A DNA stretch of 64,000 nucleotides. Source: Pseudoxanthomonas sp. z9 (GTDB lineage: Bacteria > Pseudomonadota > Gammaproteobacteria > Xanthomonadales > Xanthomonadaceae). The stretch's first letter is position 1; the number at the start of each line of letters is the position of its first letter. A model generated the notes under the pieces. The model saw nothing but the letters and a program-made list of their open reading frames with translations, did no database searches and had not been told where the DNA came from. The stretch covers positions 434,001-498,000 of the forward strand of contig NZ_VFID01000007.1 of assembly GCF_006542425.1 (NCBI RefSeq), in the 5' to 3' direction. The position numbers and the translations under genes are program-made. Shown here piece by piece: positions 9,243 to 19,655 of this stretch.

Positions 9243-10162
9243 TGGATTGCTCTCCTGCCCGACAGCAGACTATCGACCATCTCGTTCAAGTTCTCGACAC
9301 CCTGTCGCGGAACGCCTGCGTCCACGACGAATGCGGGGAAGTCCTGCGACGGGTCCCGCGAACAGATGCCACCGTGGGCGCAATAGGCGGTCATCAGATT
9401 ACCTTGCGGACGGCAATCCAGCCCCAGTCGGCAGGCGGCGATCTGCCAGGCCACTTCCGACAGCCAGGTACCGGACACGCCACCGAGTTCGGCTTCCGCG
9501 CCGCTGGCGGCCAGGCCCATCGCCCGCGACAGCGCCAGGAAGGCCTGCGGATCGCCGGAAGCGGTGACCCGCGCGACCAGCGCGCTGCGATAGCCGGCGT
9601 CCTCCGACATCGGTTCGCCATCGGCCATCAGCGCGGCCTCGGCGGCGAGGCTGCCGGCCTTGGCGGCCTGCACGCGCGCTTCGTGGACGCTGCGCGAGGA
9701 CAGTCCGTCCTCGGGCATGAAACGCGCGCAGCGCGCGCTGACCCGCTCGCGCGCGGCGGCCATGGTCGCGGCGTTGGACACGTCCAGCGCCGCGATGGCG
9801 CGGGTATCGCGGGCATAGCCGGCCGGGTTGCTGGCGAAGCCGGCGCAGTAATCGTGCACCCGGCTCAGCATCCACCAGGCATCGGCGTCGCCGGCACGCG
9901 CCTGCAGCGCCAGTTGCTGCGCATACACGAACAGATCCGGTGTGGTCTCGAATTCGCGCCGGCTGTCGAACGCCAGCGCGGTCGGCGAGGGTTCCTGGAT
10001 CCGGCGCGCCGGCCGGGCGGCCGGTGCCGGTTCGCCGCTGATGTCGGCGACCGTGGTCGCGATCGGCGCCACGGCATTCCGCGCGCCCTGCGCCCACCAC
10101 CATGCACCCGCCGTGCCGAGCACGCAGGCGCATACGAGTACCCAGGGGAGCATGCGAGGCAT
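9239..10162 (-). CDS. Hypothetical exported or anchored protein
   Basis: A 307-aa protein beginning with a hydrophobic signal anchor ([20 protein letters not shown]), then a helical domain with several Cys residues and alternating Ala-rich helices (for example [17 protein letters not shown]) resembling Sel1-like or TPR-like packing, although no repeat is clear. It is divergent from prmA across 99 bp and overlaps the next gene by 4 nt. A second in-frame ATG at 10153 is possible. Function unknown. Confidence 0.65.
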   Translation of the reverse strand: MPRMLPWVLVCACVLGTAGAWWWAQGARNAVAPIATTVADISGEPAPAARPARRIQEPSPTALAFDSRREFETTPDLFVYAQQLALQARAGDADAWWMLSRVHDYCAGFASNPAGYARDTRAIAALDVSNAATMAAARERVSARCARFMPEDGLSSRSVHEARVQAAKAGSLAAEAALMADGEPMSEDAGYRSALVARVTASGDPQAFLALSRAMGLAASGAEAELGGVSGTWLSEVAWQIAACRLGLDCRPQGNLMTAYCAHGGICSRDPSQDFPAFVVDAGVPRQGVENLNEMVDSLLSGRRAIQ

Positions 10163-10261
10163 CTCGCGATTATCCGTGGCCGCGTGGGGGGTTTCAACGC
10201 GGCCGGGTCTTGCCGGGTCGCATGCGACAATGCGCGCCCGAACCGCATTTTTCCGCCCTCC

Positions 10262-11185
10262 ATGCCCTATCTCGAACTTACCCTGCGCTGCCGCGAATCT
10301 GAACAGCCGCGATACGAGAATGCCCTGGAGGATGTGGGCGCGCTGTCGGTGACCCTGCTGGACGCCGACGCCGATACCGGCAACGAGCGGGCCATCCTGG
10401 AACCGGGCGTCGGCGAGACCCCGCTGTGGCATTCGCTGGTGCTGACCGCGCTGTTCCCCGCCGATACCGATGCGCTGATCCTGCTGGCCGCGCTGGAAGC
10501 CTTCGATCCCGGCCTGGACTGGACCGATGCGGCCTTCCGCACGGTCGAGGACGAGGACTGGGAACGCGCCTGGCTGGATCAGTTCAAGCCGATGCGCTTC
10601 GGCGCGCGCACCTTCATCGTGCCCTGGAACCACGAACTGCCCGAGGAAGCACGCACCGACGATGCGGCGGTGGTGCGGCTGGATCCGGGCCTGGCATTCG
10701 GCTCCGGCACCCATCCGACCACCGCGCTGTGCCTGCGCTGGCTGGACGGCCTGGCCGGCGACGGCGAACTGGCCGGGCGCACCGTGCTGGATTTCGGTTG
10801 CGGCTCGGGCATCCTCGCGCTGGCCGCGCTGAAGCTGGGCGCGGCGGCGGCGGTGGGCGTGGACAACGATCCGCAGGCGCTGATCGCCACCGCCGACAAC
10901 GCCGGGCGCAACGAAGTGGGCGATCACCTGTCGGTGTTCCTGCCGGAAGACGAACCGGTGGCGCGCTATCCGATCGTGGTCGCCAACATCCTGGCCTCGG
11001 CACTCGACGCACTGGCCGAAACCCTGGCCGATCGCGTCGCGCCGGGTGGACGCATCGCGCTGTCGGGCATCCTGCACGGGCAGGAAGCGGATCTGCTGGA
11101 GCGCTACTCGCCGTGGTTCGAATCGCTGCGCGCCGAACGCGAGGACGACTGGATGCGCATCGACGGCATCCGCCGCTCAGCGTGA
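10262..11185 (+). CDS. prmA: Ribosomal protein L11 methyltransferase
   Basis: A 307-aa SAM-dependent enzyme that methylates ribosomal protein L11. An N-terminal L11-recognition domain ([20 protein letters not shown]) is followed by the linker region with [17 protein letters not shown] and the SAM-binding motif [20 protein letters not shown]. The substrate loop [13 protein letters not shown] (N-I-L-A in place of NPPY) is typical for PrmA. In related genomes the DUF3426 gene follows; here four other genes lie between. Confidence 0.96.
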   Translation: MPYLELTLRCRESEQPRYENALEDVGALSVTLLDADADTGNERAILEPGVGETPLWHSLVLTALFPADTDALILLAALEAFDPGLDWTDAAFRTVEDEDWERAWLDQFKPMRFGARTFIVPWNHELPEEARTDDAAVVRLDPGLAFGSGTHPTTALCLRWLDGLAGDGELAGRTVLDFGCGSGILALAALKLGAAAAVGVDNDPQALIATADNAGRNEVGDHLSVFLPEDEPVARYPIVVANILASALDALAETLADRVAPGGRIALSGILHGQEADLLERYSPWFESLRAEREDDWMRIDGIRRSA

Positions 11186-11234
11186 GTCGAATATCTTTCG
11201 CCGCCAGCTAATGTGAGTGGCATAATTTTCACCA

Positions 11235-11251
11235 TGTTAGAATCACTAACA
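11235..11251. promoter_or_regulatory. Operator-like palindrome upstream of the XRE regulator
   Basis: TGTTAG-AATCA-CTAACA has perfect 6-bp arms and lies about 100 bp upstream of the regulator start, next to the AT-rich -10-like CATAAT (11221-11226). Size and position fit a self-repressing XRE protein site. Confidence 0.5.
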
Positions 11252-11285
11252 ATCCGCCAGAGCCAGTGTTACTGACCTCACTTGC

Positions 11286-11339
11286 ATGGAGGACCGGCTA
11301 TATCGGTTTCCCCTTCGTCCTCCCATGCCAACATCGTGA
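11286..11339 (+). CDS. Possible 17-codon leader peptide coupled to the regulator
   Basis: A short frame MEDRLYRFPLRPPMPTS runs from ATG 11286 and its TGA overlaps the GTG start of the XRE gene in a GTGA junction. It lacks a clear ribosome binding site. The overlap is of the kind used for translational coupling elsewhere in this window, but a 17-codon frame can arise by chance. Confidence 0.25.
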   Translation: MEDRLYRFPLRPPMPTS

Positions 11340-11725
11340 GCAACAAGCTGTACCTGCGGGTCCGACAGGCCCGTGAACACGCCGGTCTGACCCAGGAACA
11401 ACTCGCGGTCGAACTGAGCCTGACCCGCAGCGCGATCGCCCAGTGGGAAATGGTCGATGGCACCTGTCCGTCGGTCGAGAACATGATCGCCCTGGCCATC
11501 CGCACCGGCATGGGTTTCGAATTCCTCGCCACCGGCCGCGGCCCGGCCTTCATCGACAAGCCCAACCCGCACGTCGGCGAGGACGGCGCCGGCTACGGCA
11601 AGGATCTCAGCGAGCAGCAGCGCCGCCTGCTGGAACGTTTCGACAGCCTTTCGCCGCGCCAGCGCACCGGCCTGCTGGATCTGATCGGCGACGGCGGCAA
11701 GCGTCCGCGCAAGCGCCGGCGCTAG
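11336..11725 (+). CDS. XRE-family helix-turn-helix regulator
   Basis: A 129-aa protein with a Cro/CI-type HTH in its first 65 residues (RVRQAREHAGLTQEQLAVEL, then LTRSAIAQWEM), a short linker, and a basic C-terminal end (KRPRKRRR). The GTG at 11336 was chosen because it starts directly at the HTH domain and is joined to a leader frame; a TTG at 11282 would add 18 residues of poor quality. The palindrome 11235-11251 is a candidate binding site. It opens a four-gene insertion between prmA and the DUF3426 gene. Confidence 0.8.
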   Translation: MSNKLYLRVRQAREHAGLTQEQLAVELSLTRSAIAQWEMVDGTCPSVENMIALAIRTGMGFEFLATGRGPAFIDKPNPHVGEDGAGYGKDLSEQQRRLLERFDSLSPRQRTGLLDLIGDGGKRPRKRRR

Positions 11726-11870
11726 CCGCAGTTCTCCGTCGCGCTGCCGCACCGCGCCTTGCCCGCGGCGGTTTACCGCCCTAGGCTGCGGTTTCCCGGC
11801 AGCGGCGGCCGCCGTCCCCGGGCCACGGGAATCCACCGGACATTTCCGGCATCACGCACGGGAGAGCGGC

Positions 11871-12254
11871 ATGCAAGCACATCGGGGCAGTTGCCATTGC
11901 GGACGCGTCACCTTCGAGTTCGATGGCGAGGTGGGCGTCGCCATCGAATGCAACTGCTCGATCTGCCGGCGCAAGGGTGCGCTCTGGCACGGCACGGACG
12001 ACGCGCATTTCCGCCTGCTGTCCGGCGAATCCGAACTGGGCACCTACCGGTTCGGCACCCAGACCGCCGCCCATTACTTCTGCCGGCACTGCGGCGTCAG
12101 TCCCTTCAGCCATCCGCGCATCGCCCCGGCGATGTGGGTGGTCAACCTGCGCTGCGTGGACGAGGTGGATCTGTCGGCGCTGAAGGTGTTCCCGTTCGAC
12201 GGGCAGAACTGGGAAGCGGCCGCGCAGCAGTTCCTGAAAGCGCGCGCCGGCTGA
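11871..12254 (+). CDS. GFA-family (CENP-V/GFA domain) zinc protein
   Basis: A 127-aa protein with the GFA fold: CHCGRVTFEFDG, CNCSICRRKG and FCRHCGVSPFSHP supply the Cys residues for two zinc sites. The founding member catalyses glutathione-formaldehyde adduct formation, but most members are unassigned, so no substrate can be named. It has its own ATG with GGGAGAG upstream. Confidence 0.88.
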   Translation: MQAHRGSCHCGRVTFEFDGEVGVAIECNCSICRRKGALWHGTDDAHFRLLSGESELGTYRFGTQTAAHYFCRHCGVSPFSHPRIAPAMWVVNLRCVDEVDLSALKVFPFDGQNWEAAAQQFLKARAG

Positions 12255-12309
12255 GTCTTCCGCAACGCGCGCGATGCGCGATGGCCGGCGGGTGCGACGC
12301 GGGCGGCCG

Positions 12310-12789
12310 CTAGTCCGCGTCGGCGCTGAAGTTGACCTGCTTGTGGACGAAGTAGCCGATGATCATCCAGCGGCCCTCGTGCCGCTGCATGACCACCTTC
12401 TCGGTGCCGGTGGCGCCGTCCGCGCGCCTGAGGTACTGGACCACGACGTACTCGCCTTCCGGCACCCGCGCATCCACGCGGGTACTGAAGCCGAAGCCCT
12501 GCAACTTGCGTCCCTCGGGAAGCACTATCTTGCGCGTCAGCTTCAGCGTGTTGACCCAGACGAACTCGCTGGTCATGTCCTTCAACGCCGGGCCCGCGTC
12601 TTCCCAGGTCTTCTGATACTGCTGGCTGTCGATCAGGGCCAGATAGCCTTCGGCGGCCTTCCGCGCCGCTTCCTGTTCCTCGGCGGTGCCAGCCGTGGAT
12701 GCGGGCAATTTGTCTTCCTGCGACGGCGTGAACGAGACCCGGCACCCCGCCAACAACACCAGCAGCGCGAACAGCGCGATCCTTCCCAT
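12310..12789 (-). CDS. DUF4019 lipoprotein
   Basis: A 159-aa protein with a lipoprotein signal (MGRIALFALLVLLAGC, Cys about 16) followed by a DUF4019 domain: AEGYLALIDSQQYQKTWEDA, then ... VVVQYLRRADGA and GRWMIIGYFV. Such proteins are predicted to sit in the periplasm attached to a membrane; their function is not known. The ATG 12789 (AAGGGTG upstream) was chosen because it puts the lipobox in place. Confidence 0.8.
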   Translation of the reverse strand: MGRIALFALLVLLAGCRVSFTPSQEDKLPASTAGTAEEQEAARKAAEGYLALIDSQQYQKTWEDAGPALKDMTSEFVWVNTLKLTRKIVLPEGRKLQGFGFSTRVDARVPEGEYVVVQYLRRADGATGTEKVVMQRHEGRWMIIGYFVHKQVNFSADAD

Positions 12790-12921
12790 CACCCTTGCAT
12801 GCCCCTGATACCGATCGAACCGGCGGATCCGGTTCGTCCCCGCATTGGAGCCTAAGGTCGGCGACCGGTCTTCGCAACCGCGTGTCGCGGGCAACGCGGG
12901 GATCCGTCCCGCCCGGGATGA

Positions 12922-13980
12922 CTAGGGATGCAATGTCGGCCAGCCCAGCACCGGATGCGGGCCTGGCAGATAGGTCTCCAGCAGTTCCGGCGCCAGCGAC
13001 AGGCCGTTGTCGCTGTTGGTGAACCAGAGCACCCCGCGACGTTGCGCCGGGCAGGCCATGAAGAACGACTGGAAGCCGTTGTTGATGCCATGGTGGAACA
13101 GGCAGTCGCCCTGGGCGTGTTCCTCCAGCCCCACGCCCAGCCCCCAACCCAGCGCGTACGCCGCGTCCACCTCCACCTGGCGCTCGCGCAGGCGCGCCTG
13201 CGCCGAATGGGGCGCGGCCCGCAGCAACGCCTGCACGAAGCGCGCGTAGTCGGCCGGCGTGGTGTACAGCGAGGCCGCCGCGATGGGGCGGCGGAAGCGC
13301 ATCGCATCCAGCGGCTTGCCCTGCTTGTCGTAGCCGGTGGCGATGCGATCGGCATAGTCGTCGCGCCAGACGAAACTGCTATCGCGCATTTCCAGCGGGA
13401 TGAAGACCCGCTCGGTCGCCAGCGCCGGCAACGATTCGCCGGTGATGTGCTCCAGCACCGTCGCCAGCAGCGAGAAGCCCTCGCCCGAATACTTCCATTC
13501 CGTGCCCGGTTCGGTCGCGAACCGCAGCGGTTCGCCGAACGCCCAGTTCGGCAGCCCGCCGCGATGGCTCAGCACCAGGCGCGCGGTGACCTTGCGCAGG
13601 CGCGGATCCTCGACGACATCCCACACCGGCTGGTCGCCCAGCAGCGCCTGATCATGCCGGTACGGCCCATCCAGATAACCCGCCAGCGGGCGATCCAGAT
13701 CCAGCTTTCCGTCATCGACCAGCGCCAGGGCGATCATCGCGGTGACCGGCTTGCTGAGCGAGGCGGCCTGGAACACCGTTTCGCTGGACATCGTGCGCTG
13801 GCCTGCGACATCGGCCATACCGCAGGCATCGATGTCCGCCCGCGCGTCCCGGAACGACACGATCACCGCGCCCGGCACCCGCGCACCCTTGCCGACGATA
13901 GCCGCCGGACACTCTCCGGCCTGCGCCGTCCCCAGCCACCCGCATCCCGCCAGTAACCATCCGGCCAGTCGAAACTTCAT
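12922..13980 (-). CDS. Beta-lactamase-family serine hydrolase, exported
   Basis: A 352-aa periplasmic enzyme of the class C beta-lactamase / DD-peptidase / esterase superfamily. A signal peptide (MKFRLAGWLLAGCGWLGTAQA) precedes the catalytic domain. The S-x-x-K motif is S74-L-S-K77, the second motif is Tyr-Ser-Gly (KYSGEGF) and the third is HHG in place of KTG. The HHG and YSG variants point to an esterase or peptidase, not a true beta-lactamase. ATG 13980 has GGAG upstream at good spacing; GTG 13983 is too close to it. Confidence 0.85.
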   Translation of the reverse strand: MKFRLAGWLLAGCGWLGTAQAGECPAAIVGKGARVPGAVIVSFRDARADIDACGMADVAGQRTMSSETVFQAASLSKPVTAMIALALVDDGKLDLDRPLAGYLDGPYRHDQALLGDQPVWDVVEDPRLRKVTARLVLSHRGGLPNWAFGEPLRFATEPGTEWKYSGEGFSLLATVLEHITGESLPALATERVFIPLEMRDSSFVWRDDYADRIATGYDKQGKPLDAMRFRRPIAAASLYTTPADYARFVQALLRAAPHSAQARLRERQVEVDAAYALGWGLGVGLEEHAQGDCLFHHGINNGFQSFFMACPAQRRGVLWFTNSDNGLSLAPELLETYLPGPHPVLGWPTLHP

Positions 13981-14331
13981 CACCGCTCCTCGTCAGCAAC
14001 GACGCGCTGCCGCCGAACTTCAGCTCGGGGCGGCTCTCCGGTATCACCACTCTAGGAAGCCCGCCGGTGTGGCGCCATCGGCCAGAAGTCCCAGCCGCTT
14101 GTGGCAGGGGTGAAGAAGGGGAAGCGCGCGCGTCGAACATGCGCGTCCGCGGTGCCTGCTTCACTCCGGACACCAATACCAGAACAGCGCAATCCCTCGG
14201 GTTTGCGGATCCAGTCCGCGATGGAACTCGCGGGCCATCTCAGGACGGCGTCGCCGATTGGACGGTGCGCGCGGGTCCGCCCCTGCCTGCCCGGCTTTGC
14301 GCGCCCCGGCCCGCATGTTTGAATAGGCCGC
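13981..14331. other. 350-bp intergenic region, divergent, no gene seen
   Basis: It separates the minus-strand serine hydrolase from the plus-strand DUF3426 gene and should hold both promoters. No frame with a recognisable product and no repeat family was seen. Confidence 0.4.
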
Positions 14332-15252
14332 ATGTTCATCGCCTGCCCGCACTGTCGCTATCTGGTGGCCACCGACCCGCGTGGGCAGCATGCCCCGGCG
14401 CACTGCCCGCGTTGCGGGGGCGCGCTGGGCGACGCCGGCGCGCGGGACGACGGACGCGCGACCGCATCCGTGCCCGATGCCGCGGCGGTCGACGGCGGCC
14501 CCAGCCTCGCGCGCCTGCTGCGCCGCGACGAAGCCGGTGCGGTCGAATCATCCGCGTCCGTCGCCAGGCCGGCGGAAGACGACGCCGTCGAGGTCGAGGC
14601 GGCATCCTCCATCGCCGAAACCGAATCCAAATCCGCAGATTCCTCCGAATTTTCCGCCGATGCGATCACCGAACCGGACGCGGTCGAGCTACCCGCCGCC
14701 GCGCCGGCGGCCCACGCTCCGGCGCGGCCGGCATCGCGCGCGCCCAGCTTCCTGCATGGACAGGCGCATGCACGCGTACCTTCCGGTGTGCCACGCTGGC
14801 AATGGGCCACGCTGATCGTGCTGGCGGTGGTGCTGGTGTTGCAGGTGCTGCTGGCCGATCGCGCGCGGCTTTCCGCCGATGCCGGCTGGCGGCCGGTACT
14901 GGCGTCGCTGTGCAACGCGCTGGGCTGCTCGCTGCCGCCGTGGCGCGAACCGCAGGCGTTCGCGATGCTCGACCGCGACGTGCGTCCGGTGCCCGGCGCG
15001 CCGGGCGTGCTGCTGGCGCAGGCAACCTTCCGCAACGATGCGCGCTGGGCGCAGTCGTGGCCGGTATTGACGCTGACGCTGAAGGATGCCGACGGGCGCA
15101 CCCTGGGCGCGCGCGCGCTGCGTCCGGCCGAGTACCTGCCCAGGGACAGCGCGGCCCAGGCGACCATTGGTCCGGGGCAGAGCGCCCAGGTGGCCGTGCG
15201 GGTCCGCGAGCCGAGTGCCAACGTGGTCGCGTTTTCCTTCGACTTCCACTGA
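14332..15252 (+). CDS. Zinc-ribbon and DUF3426 domain membrane protein
   Basis: A 306-aa protein with an N-terminal zinc ribbon (CPHC ... CPRC, residues 5-28), a long acidic/Ala-rich linker, one membrane segment (about residues 161-182, WATLIVLAVVLVLQVLLADR) and a DUF3426 domain outside the cytoplasm (LCNALGCSLPPWREPQAFAM ...). It is the usual partner of fis and prmA in this family of bacteria. Its function is not established. Confidence 0.9.
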   Translation: MFIACPHCRYLVATDPRGQHAPAHCPRCGGALGDAGARDDGRATASVPDAAAVDGGPSLARLLRRDEAGAVESSASVARPAEDDAVEVEAASSIAETESKSADSSEFSADAITEPDAVELPAAAPAAHAPARPASRAPSFLHGQAHARVPSGVPRWQWATLIVLAVVLVLQVLLADRARLSADAGWRPVLASLCNALGCSLPPWREPQAFAMLDRDVRPVPGAPGVLLAQATFRNDARWAQSWPVLTLTLKDADGRTLGARALRPAEYLPRDSAAQATIGPGQSAQVAVRVREPSANVVAFSFDFH

Positions 15253-15381
15253 TCGGCGCCACCATCGCGCGTTCCCGCGACGAACGGGGTGCACGGACGC
15301 ACGACTGGCGCTAGACTCCCTCCCCCGCCGCAGAACACAACCACAAGGCGGGCGCTTCGTCCTCCGCTTCCGGGAACCCGT

Positions 15382-15651
15382 GTGAACGCAGCTTCCACCC
15401 GCCAAGACAACCCCCGTTCGCCCCGTCCGCCGCTGCGCGAGCATGTCGCCCAGTCGGTGCGCCGCTATCTCCGTGATCTGGACGGCTGCGACGCCGACGA
15501 CGTGTACGAGATTGTCCTGCGGGAAATGGAGATTCCCCTGTTCGTGGAAGTCCTGAACCACTGCGAGGGCAACCAGAGCCGGGCCGCGGCCCTGCTCGGC
15601 ATCCATCGCGCCACCCTGCGCAAGAAGCTCAAGGATTACGGGCTGGCCTGA
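15382..15651 (+). CDS. fis: DNA-binding protein Fis
   Basis: An 89-aa nucleoid protein that bends DNA and acts on rRNA promoters and recombination sites. The C-terminal HTH ([20 protein letters not shown]) and the final KKLKDYGL are typical of Fis. GTG 15382 was chosen to give the family's usual ~90-98 residues; the frame is open further upstream but without similarity. It follows the DUF3426 gene and precedes purH. Confidence 0.95.
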   Translation: MNAASTRQDNPRSPRPPLREHVAQSVRRYLRDLDGCDADDVYEIVLREMEIPLFVEVLNHCEGNQSRAAALLGIHRATLRKKLKDYGLA

Positions 15652-15763
15652 GCGCGCCCGATGACGCCGGATCATGCCGGCTGAGGCCTGATCCGCCCCG
15701 TCCACGGGGGAAGCGACCCGCCCGGGAGGCTATAATTCCGCGGTCCTCCCGCCGCATCTCCCC

Positions 15764-17347
15764 ATGACCGACCAACGCCTGCCCGTCCGCCGGGCACTGC
15801 TTTCCGTTTCCGATAAAACCGGCCTCATCGAACTGGCGCAGGCCCTGGCCGCGCGCAACGTGGAACTGCTGTCCACCGGCGGCACCGCCAAGGCCCTGCG
15901 TGACGCCGGCCTGTCCGTGCGCGATGTCTCCGACGTCACCGGCTTTCCCGAAATCATGGACGGACGGGTCAAGACCCTGCATCCCAAGGTCCACGGCGGC
16001 CTGCTGGGACGCCGCGGCACCGACGACGCGGTGATGGCGCAGCACGGCATCGGCGCGATCGACCTGCTGGTGCTGAACCTGTATCCGTTCGAGAAGGTCA
16101 CCGCGCGCGCCGATTGCAGCCTGGACGAGGCGGTGGAGAACATCGACATCGGCGGCCCGGCGATGCTGCGCGCGGCGGCCAAGAATTTCGCCCATGTCGC
16201 GGTCGCCACCGACCCCGCGCAATACGCCGACCTGGCGCGCGAACTGGACGAGCACGACGGCAGCCTGTCGGCAAAAACCCGCTTCGCCCTGTCGGTGGCG
16301 GCGTTCAACCGCGTGGCCCAGTACGACGCGGCGATCAGCAATTACCTGTCCGCGGTCACCGATGCTTCGGCGGTGGTGCCGGCGCGCAGCGAGTTCCCGG
16401 CGCAGATGAATTCCACCTTCGTGAAGGTGATGGACCTGCGCTACGGCGAGAATCCGCACCAATCCGGTGCGTTCTACCGCGATCTGGGCCCGGTGCCGGG
16501 CACCCTGGCGACCTTCCAGCAGTTGCAGGGCAAGGAACTGAGCTTCAACAACCTGGCCGACGCCGATTCGGCATGGGAATGCGTGCGCCAGTTCGACGCC
16601 CCGGCCTGCGTGATCGTCAAGCACGCCAATCCGTGCGGCGTGGCGGTCGGCGTGGCCTGCGGCGATGCGTACGAACTGGCCTATGCCACTGATCCCACCA
16701 GCGCGTTCGGCGGCATCATTGCCTTCAACCGCACCCTAGATGCGGCCACCGCCAAGGTCATCCTGGATCGCCAGTTCGTCGAAGTGCTGATCGCGCCGGA
16801 CTACGAGGAAGGCGCGCTGGACTACGCGAAGAAGAAGGCCAATGTGCGGGTGCTGCGCATCCCGCTGGGCGCCGGCCTCAACAACTACGACAGCAAGCGC
16901 ATCGGCTCCGGCCTGCTGCTGCAGTCCTCCGACAACCGCGGCATGAGCGCGGACGAGCTGAAGGTGGTCAGCCAGCGCGCGCCGACCGAGGCCGAGCTGC
17001 GCGACCTGCTGTTCGCCTGGCGGGTGGCCAAGTACGTCAAGTCCAACGCGATCGTCTACGCCAAGGACAACCGCACGATCGGTGTCGGCGCGGGCCAGAT
17101 GAGCCGGGTTTACTCCGCGCGCATCGCCGGCATCAAGGCCGCGGACGCGAACCTGCAGGTGGAAGGCTCGGTGATGGCCTCGGATGCGTTCTTCCCGTTC
17201 CGCGACGGCATCGACGCCGCCGCCGAAGCCGGCATCAAGGCGGTAATCCAGCCGGGCGGTTCGATGCGCGACAGCGAGGTCATCGCCGCCGCCGACGAAC
17301 ATGGCCTGGCCATGGTGTTCACGGGTGTGCGCCACTTCCGGCACTGA
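15764..17347 (+). CDS. purH: AICAR transformylase / IMP cyclohydrolase
   Basis: A 527-aa bifunctional enzyme for the last two steps of IMP synthesis. The N-terminal cyclohydrolase domain (residues about 1-190) shows [24 protein letters not shown] and [13 protein letters not shown]. The C-terminal transformylase domain has [21 protein letters not shown] and [13 protein letters not shown]. Length is normal. A -10-like TATAAT at 15731-15736 lies 28 bp before the ATG, so it may have its own promoter downstream of fis. Confidence 0.98.
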   Translation: MTDQRLPVRRALLSVSDKTGLIELAQALAARNVELLSTGGTAKALRDAGLSVRDVSDVTGFPEIMDGRVKTLHPKVHGGLLGRRGTDDAVMAQHGIGAIDLLVLNLYPFEKVTARADCSLDEAVENIDIGGPAMLRAAAKNFAHVAVATDPAQYADLARELDEHDGSLSAKTRFALSVAAFNRVAQYDAAISNYLSAVTDASAVVPARSEFPAQMNSTFVKVMDLRYGENPHQSGAFYRDLGPVPGTLATFQQLQGKELSFNNLADADSAWECVRQFDAPACVIVKHANPCGVAVGVACGDAYELAYATDPTSAFGGIIAFNRTLDAATAKVILDRQFVEVLIAPDYEEGALDYAKKKANVRVLRIPLGAGLNNYDSKRIGSGLLLQSSDNRGMSADELKVVSQRAPTEAELRDLLFAWRVAKYVKSNAIVYAKDNRTIGVGAGQMSRVYSARIAGIKAADANLQVEGSVMASDAFFPFRDGIDAAAEAGIKAVIQPGGSMRDSEVIAAADEHGLAMVFTGVRHFRH

Positions 17348-17349
17348 TC

Positions 17350-18213
17350 GTGCCGGCCCGCGCGCAGCCTGCCGCCACCTCCCACGCCCTGGCCGACGCG
17401 CTGGGGCTGGGCACGCTGGCCGCAAGCCCGACCTCGCCCAACCGGCTGGCCTGGGCCGACGCCGACGGCCGCGTGCTGCTGTACCGCGCCAACTGCCTGG
17501 AACTGCTGGACCGGATCATCGAACGCCATCCGGATGGCTTCTTCGACATGATCTTCGCCGACCCGCCGTATTTCCTTTCCAACGGCGGCGTCACCTGCCA
17601 TGGCGGGAAGATGGTCAAGGTCGACAAGGGCGCCTGGGATCGCAGCCAGGGCCCGGCCTACAACCACGAGTTCAACCTGGCCTGGCTGCAACGCTGCCAG
17701 GCCGCGTTGAAACCCGACGGGACCCTGTGGGTGTCCGGCACCCACCACGTGATCCATTCGGTGGGTTTCGCCATGCAGCAGTTGGGCATGAAGCTGCTCA
17801 ACGACATCACCTGGGAAAAACCCAATCCGCCGCCCAACCTGGCCTGCCGCACCTTCACCCATTCCACCGAGACCCTGATCTGGGCGGCGAAGACGGAGAA
17901 GAGCAGGCATCGCTTCCACTACCGGAAGATGAAGGCGGAGAACGGCGACAAGCAGATGAAGTCGGTGTGGCGCCTGCCCGCGCCGGCCAAGGGCGAGAAG
18001 AGCCATGGCCGCCATCCCACCCAGAAACCGGTGGAATTGCTGCTGCGCTGCATCGAGGCTTCGACCGATCCGGGCGATCGCATCTTCGATCCCTTCAACG
18101 GTTCCGGCACCACCGGCGTGGCCGCGCTGCGCAGCGGCCGGCGCTATGTCGGCAGCGAGCTGGATCCGGCCTTCGTCAGGCTGACCGCCGCGCGCCTGGG
18201 CGCCGAGGCGTGA
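17350..18213 (+). CDS. DpnA-like DNA adenine methyltransferase, no restriction partner
   Basis: A 287-aa beta-class amino-methyltransferase. Catalytic motif IV DPPY (71-74) comes before SAM motif I FNGSGTTG (249-256), the order of the beta class. [28 protein letters not shown] and RHPTQKP resemble DpnA/M.DpnIIB, which methylates GATC, also on single strands. No endonuclease gene is nearby, so it appears to be a solitary methyltransferase. The GTG start at 17350 is 2 bp after the purH stop; a later start within the first 25 residues cannot be excluded. Confidence 0.85.
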   Translation: MPARAQPAATSHALADALGLGTLAASPTSPNRLAWADADGRVLLYRANCLELLDRIIERHPDGFFDMIFADPPYFLSNGGVTCHGGKMVKVDKGAWDRSQGPAYNHEFNLAWLQRCQAALKPDGTLWVSGTHHVIHSVGFAMQQLGMKLLNDITWEKPNPPPNLACRTFTHSTETLIWAAKTEKSRHRFHYRKMKAENGDKQMKSVWRLPAPAKGEKSHGRHPTQKPVELLLRCIEASTDPGDRIFDPFNGSGTTGVAALRSGRRYVGSELDPAFVRLTAARLGAEA

Positions 18214-18283
18214 GCGCGCCACCATTCCCCTTCCTTTCCTTGATCCGCACCGCGGGTCCACACGCATTTCGGAGTAGACAGCC

Positions 18284-19576
18284 ATGAAGATCCTCGTCAT
18301 CGGTTCCGGCGGCCGCGAACACGCGCTGGCCTGGAAGATCGCGCAGTCGCCACGCGTCACCGAAGTGCTGGTCGCTCCCGGCAACGCCGGCACCGCGCGC
18401 GAGGGCAAGTGCCGCAACGTCGCCGTCGGCGCGACCGAAATCGATCGCCTGGTCGAACTGGTGAAACAGGAAGGCGTGGCGCTGACCGTGGTCGGCCCGG
18501 AAGCGCCGCTGGTGGCCGGCGTGGTGGATCGTTTCCGCAGCGAAGGCCTGCGCATCTTCGGACCCACCGCCGCCGCCGCGCAATTGGAAGGCAGCAAGGC
18601 GTTCGCCAAGGATTTCCTCGCCCGTCATGGCATTCCCACCGCGCACTACGCGGTGTTCACCGAAACCGCGCCGGCATTGGCGTACGTGCGCGAGAAGGGC
18701 GCGCCGATCGTGATCAAGGCCGACGGCCTGGCCGCGGGCAAGGGCGTGATCGTGGCGATGACCCTGGCCGAGGCCGAGGCCGCCATCCAGGACATGCTGG
18801 CCGGCAACGCGTTCGGCGCGGCGGGCGCGCGGGTGGTGGTGGAGGAATTCCTCGATGGCGAGGAAGCCAGCTTCATCAGCATGGTCGACGGCCGCACCGC
18901 GCTGCCGATGGCGACCTCGCAGGATCACAAGCGGGTCGGCGACGGCGACACCGGTCCCAATACCGGCGGCATGGGCGCGTATTCACCGGCGCCGGTGGTG
19001 ACGCCGGAAGTGCATGACCGGGTGATGCGTGAAGTGGTCAATCCGACGGTGCAGGGCATGATCGCCGACGGCGTGCCGTTCACCGGCTTCCTGTATGCCG
19101 GCCTGATGATCGACGGCAATGGCGCGCCGAAGGTGATCGAGTTCAACGTGCGCTTCGGCGATCCGGAAACCCAGCCGGTGATGCTGCGCCTGCGCTCGGA
19201 TCTGGTGGACCTGGTGGAAGCGGCCATCGACGGTCGCCTGGACGCCATCGAAGCCGACTGGGATCCGCGCCCGTCGCTGGGCGTGGTGATGGCGGCGGCG
19301 AACTATCCGGAGACGCCGAAGACCGGCGACGCCATCCACGGCCTGGATGCGGATCTGCGCCCGGCCAAGGTCTTCCACGCCGGCACCCGTCCCGGCAACG
19401 ACGGCGAAGTGCTGACCAGCGGCGGCCGCGTGCTGTGCGTGGCCGCGCTCGGCGACAGTGTCGGCGATGCCCAGCGCAATGCCTATGCCGCGGTCGAGCG
19501 CATCGGCTGGGATGGGGAGTTCCATCGCGGCGACATTGGTTGGCGGGCGATCGCACGCGAAAAACCAACCGCGTAG
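18284..19576 (+). CDS. purD: Phosphoribosylamine-glycine ligase
   Basis: A 430-aa ATP-grasp enzyme making glycinamide ribonucleotide in purine synthesis. It starts [20 protein letters not shown], has the ATP-binding [11 protein letters not shown] region and the family signature [19 protein letters not shown] ribosome binding site precedes the ATG. Together with purH and the methyltransferase it forms a co-directional run with 70 bp or less between genes. Confidence 0.98.
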   Translation: MKILVIGSGGREHALAWKIAQSPRVTEVLVAPGNAGTAREGKCRNVAVGATEIDRLVELVKQEGVALTVVGPEAPLVAGVVDRFRSEGLRIFGPTAAAAQLEGSKAFAKDFLARHGIPTAHYAVFTETAPALAYVREKGAPIVIKADGLAAGKGVIVAMTLAEAEAAIQDMLAGNAFGAAGARVVVEEFLDGEEASFISMVDGRTALPMATSQDHKRVGDGDTGPNTGGMGAYSPAPVVTPEVHDRVMREVVNPTVQGMIADGVPFTGFLYAGLMIDGNGAPKVIEFNVRFGDPETQPVMLRLRSDLVDLVEAAIDGRLDAIEADWDPRPSLGVVMAAANYPETPKTGDAIHGLDADLRPAKVFHAGTRPGNDGEVLTSGGRVLCVAALGDSVGDAQRNAYAAVERIGWDGEFHRGDIGWRAIAREKPTA

Positions 19577-19655
19577 AGCCGAGCTTGCTCGGCTGCCGGG
19601 AGCTCCGGCAGCGAACGCTCTTTTCGCGCACGGGAAAGGCAGCGGAGCGAGCTCC

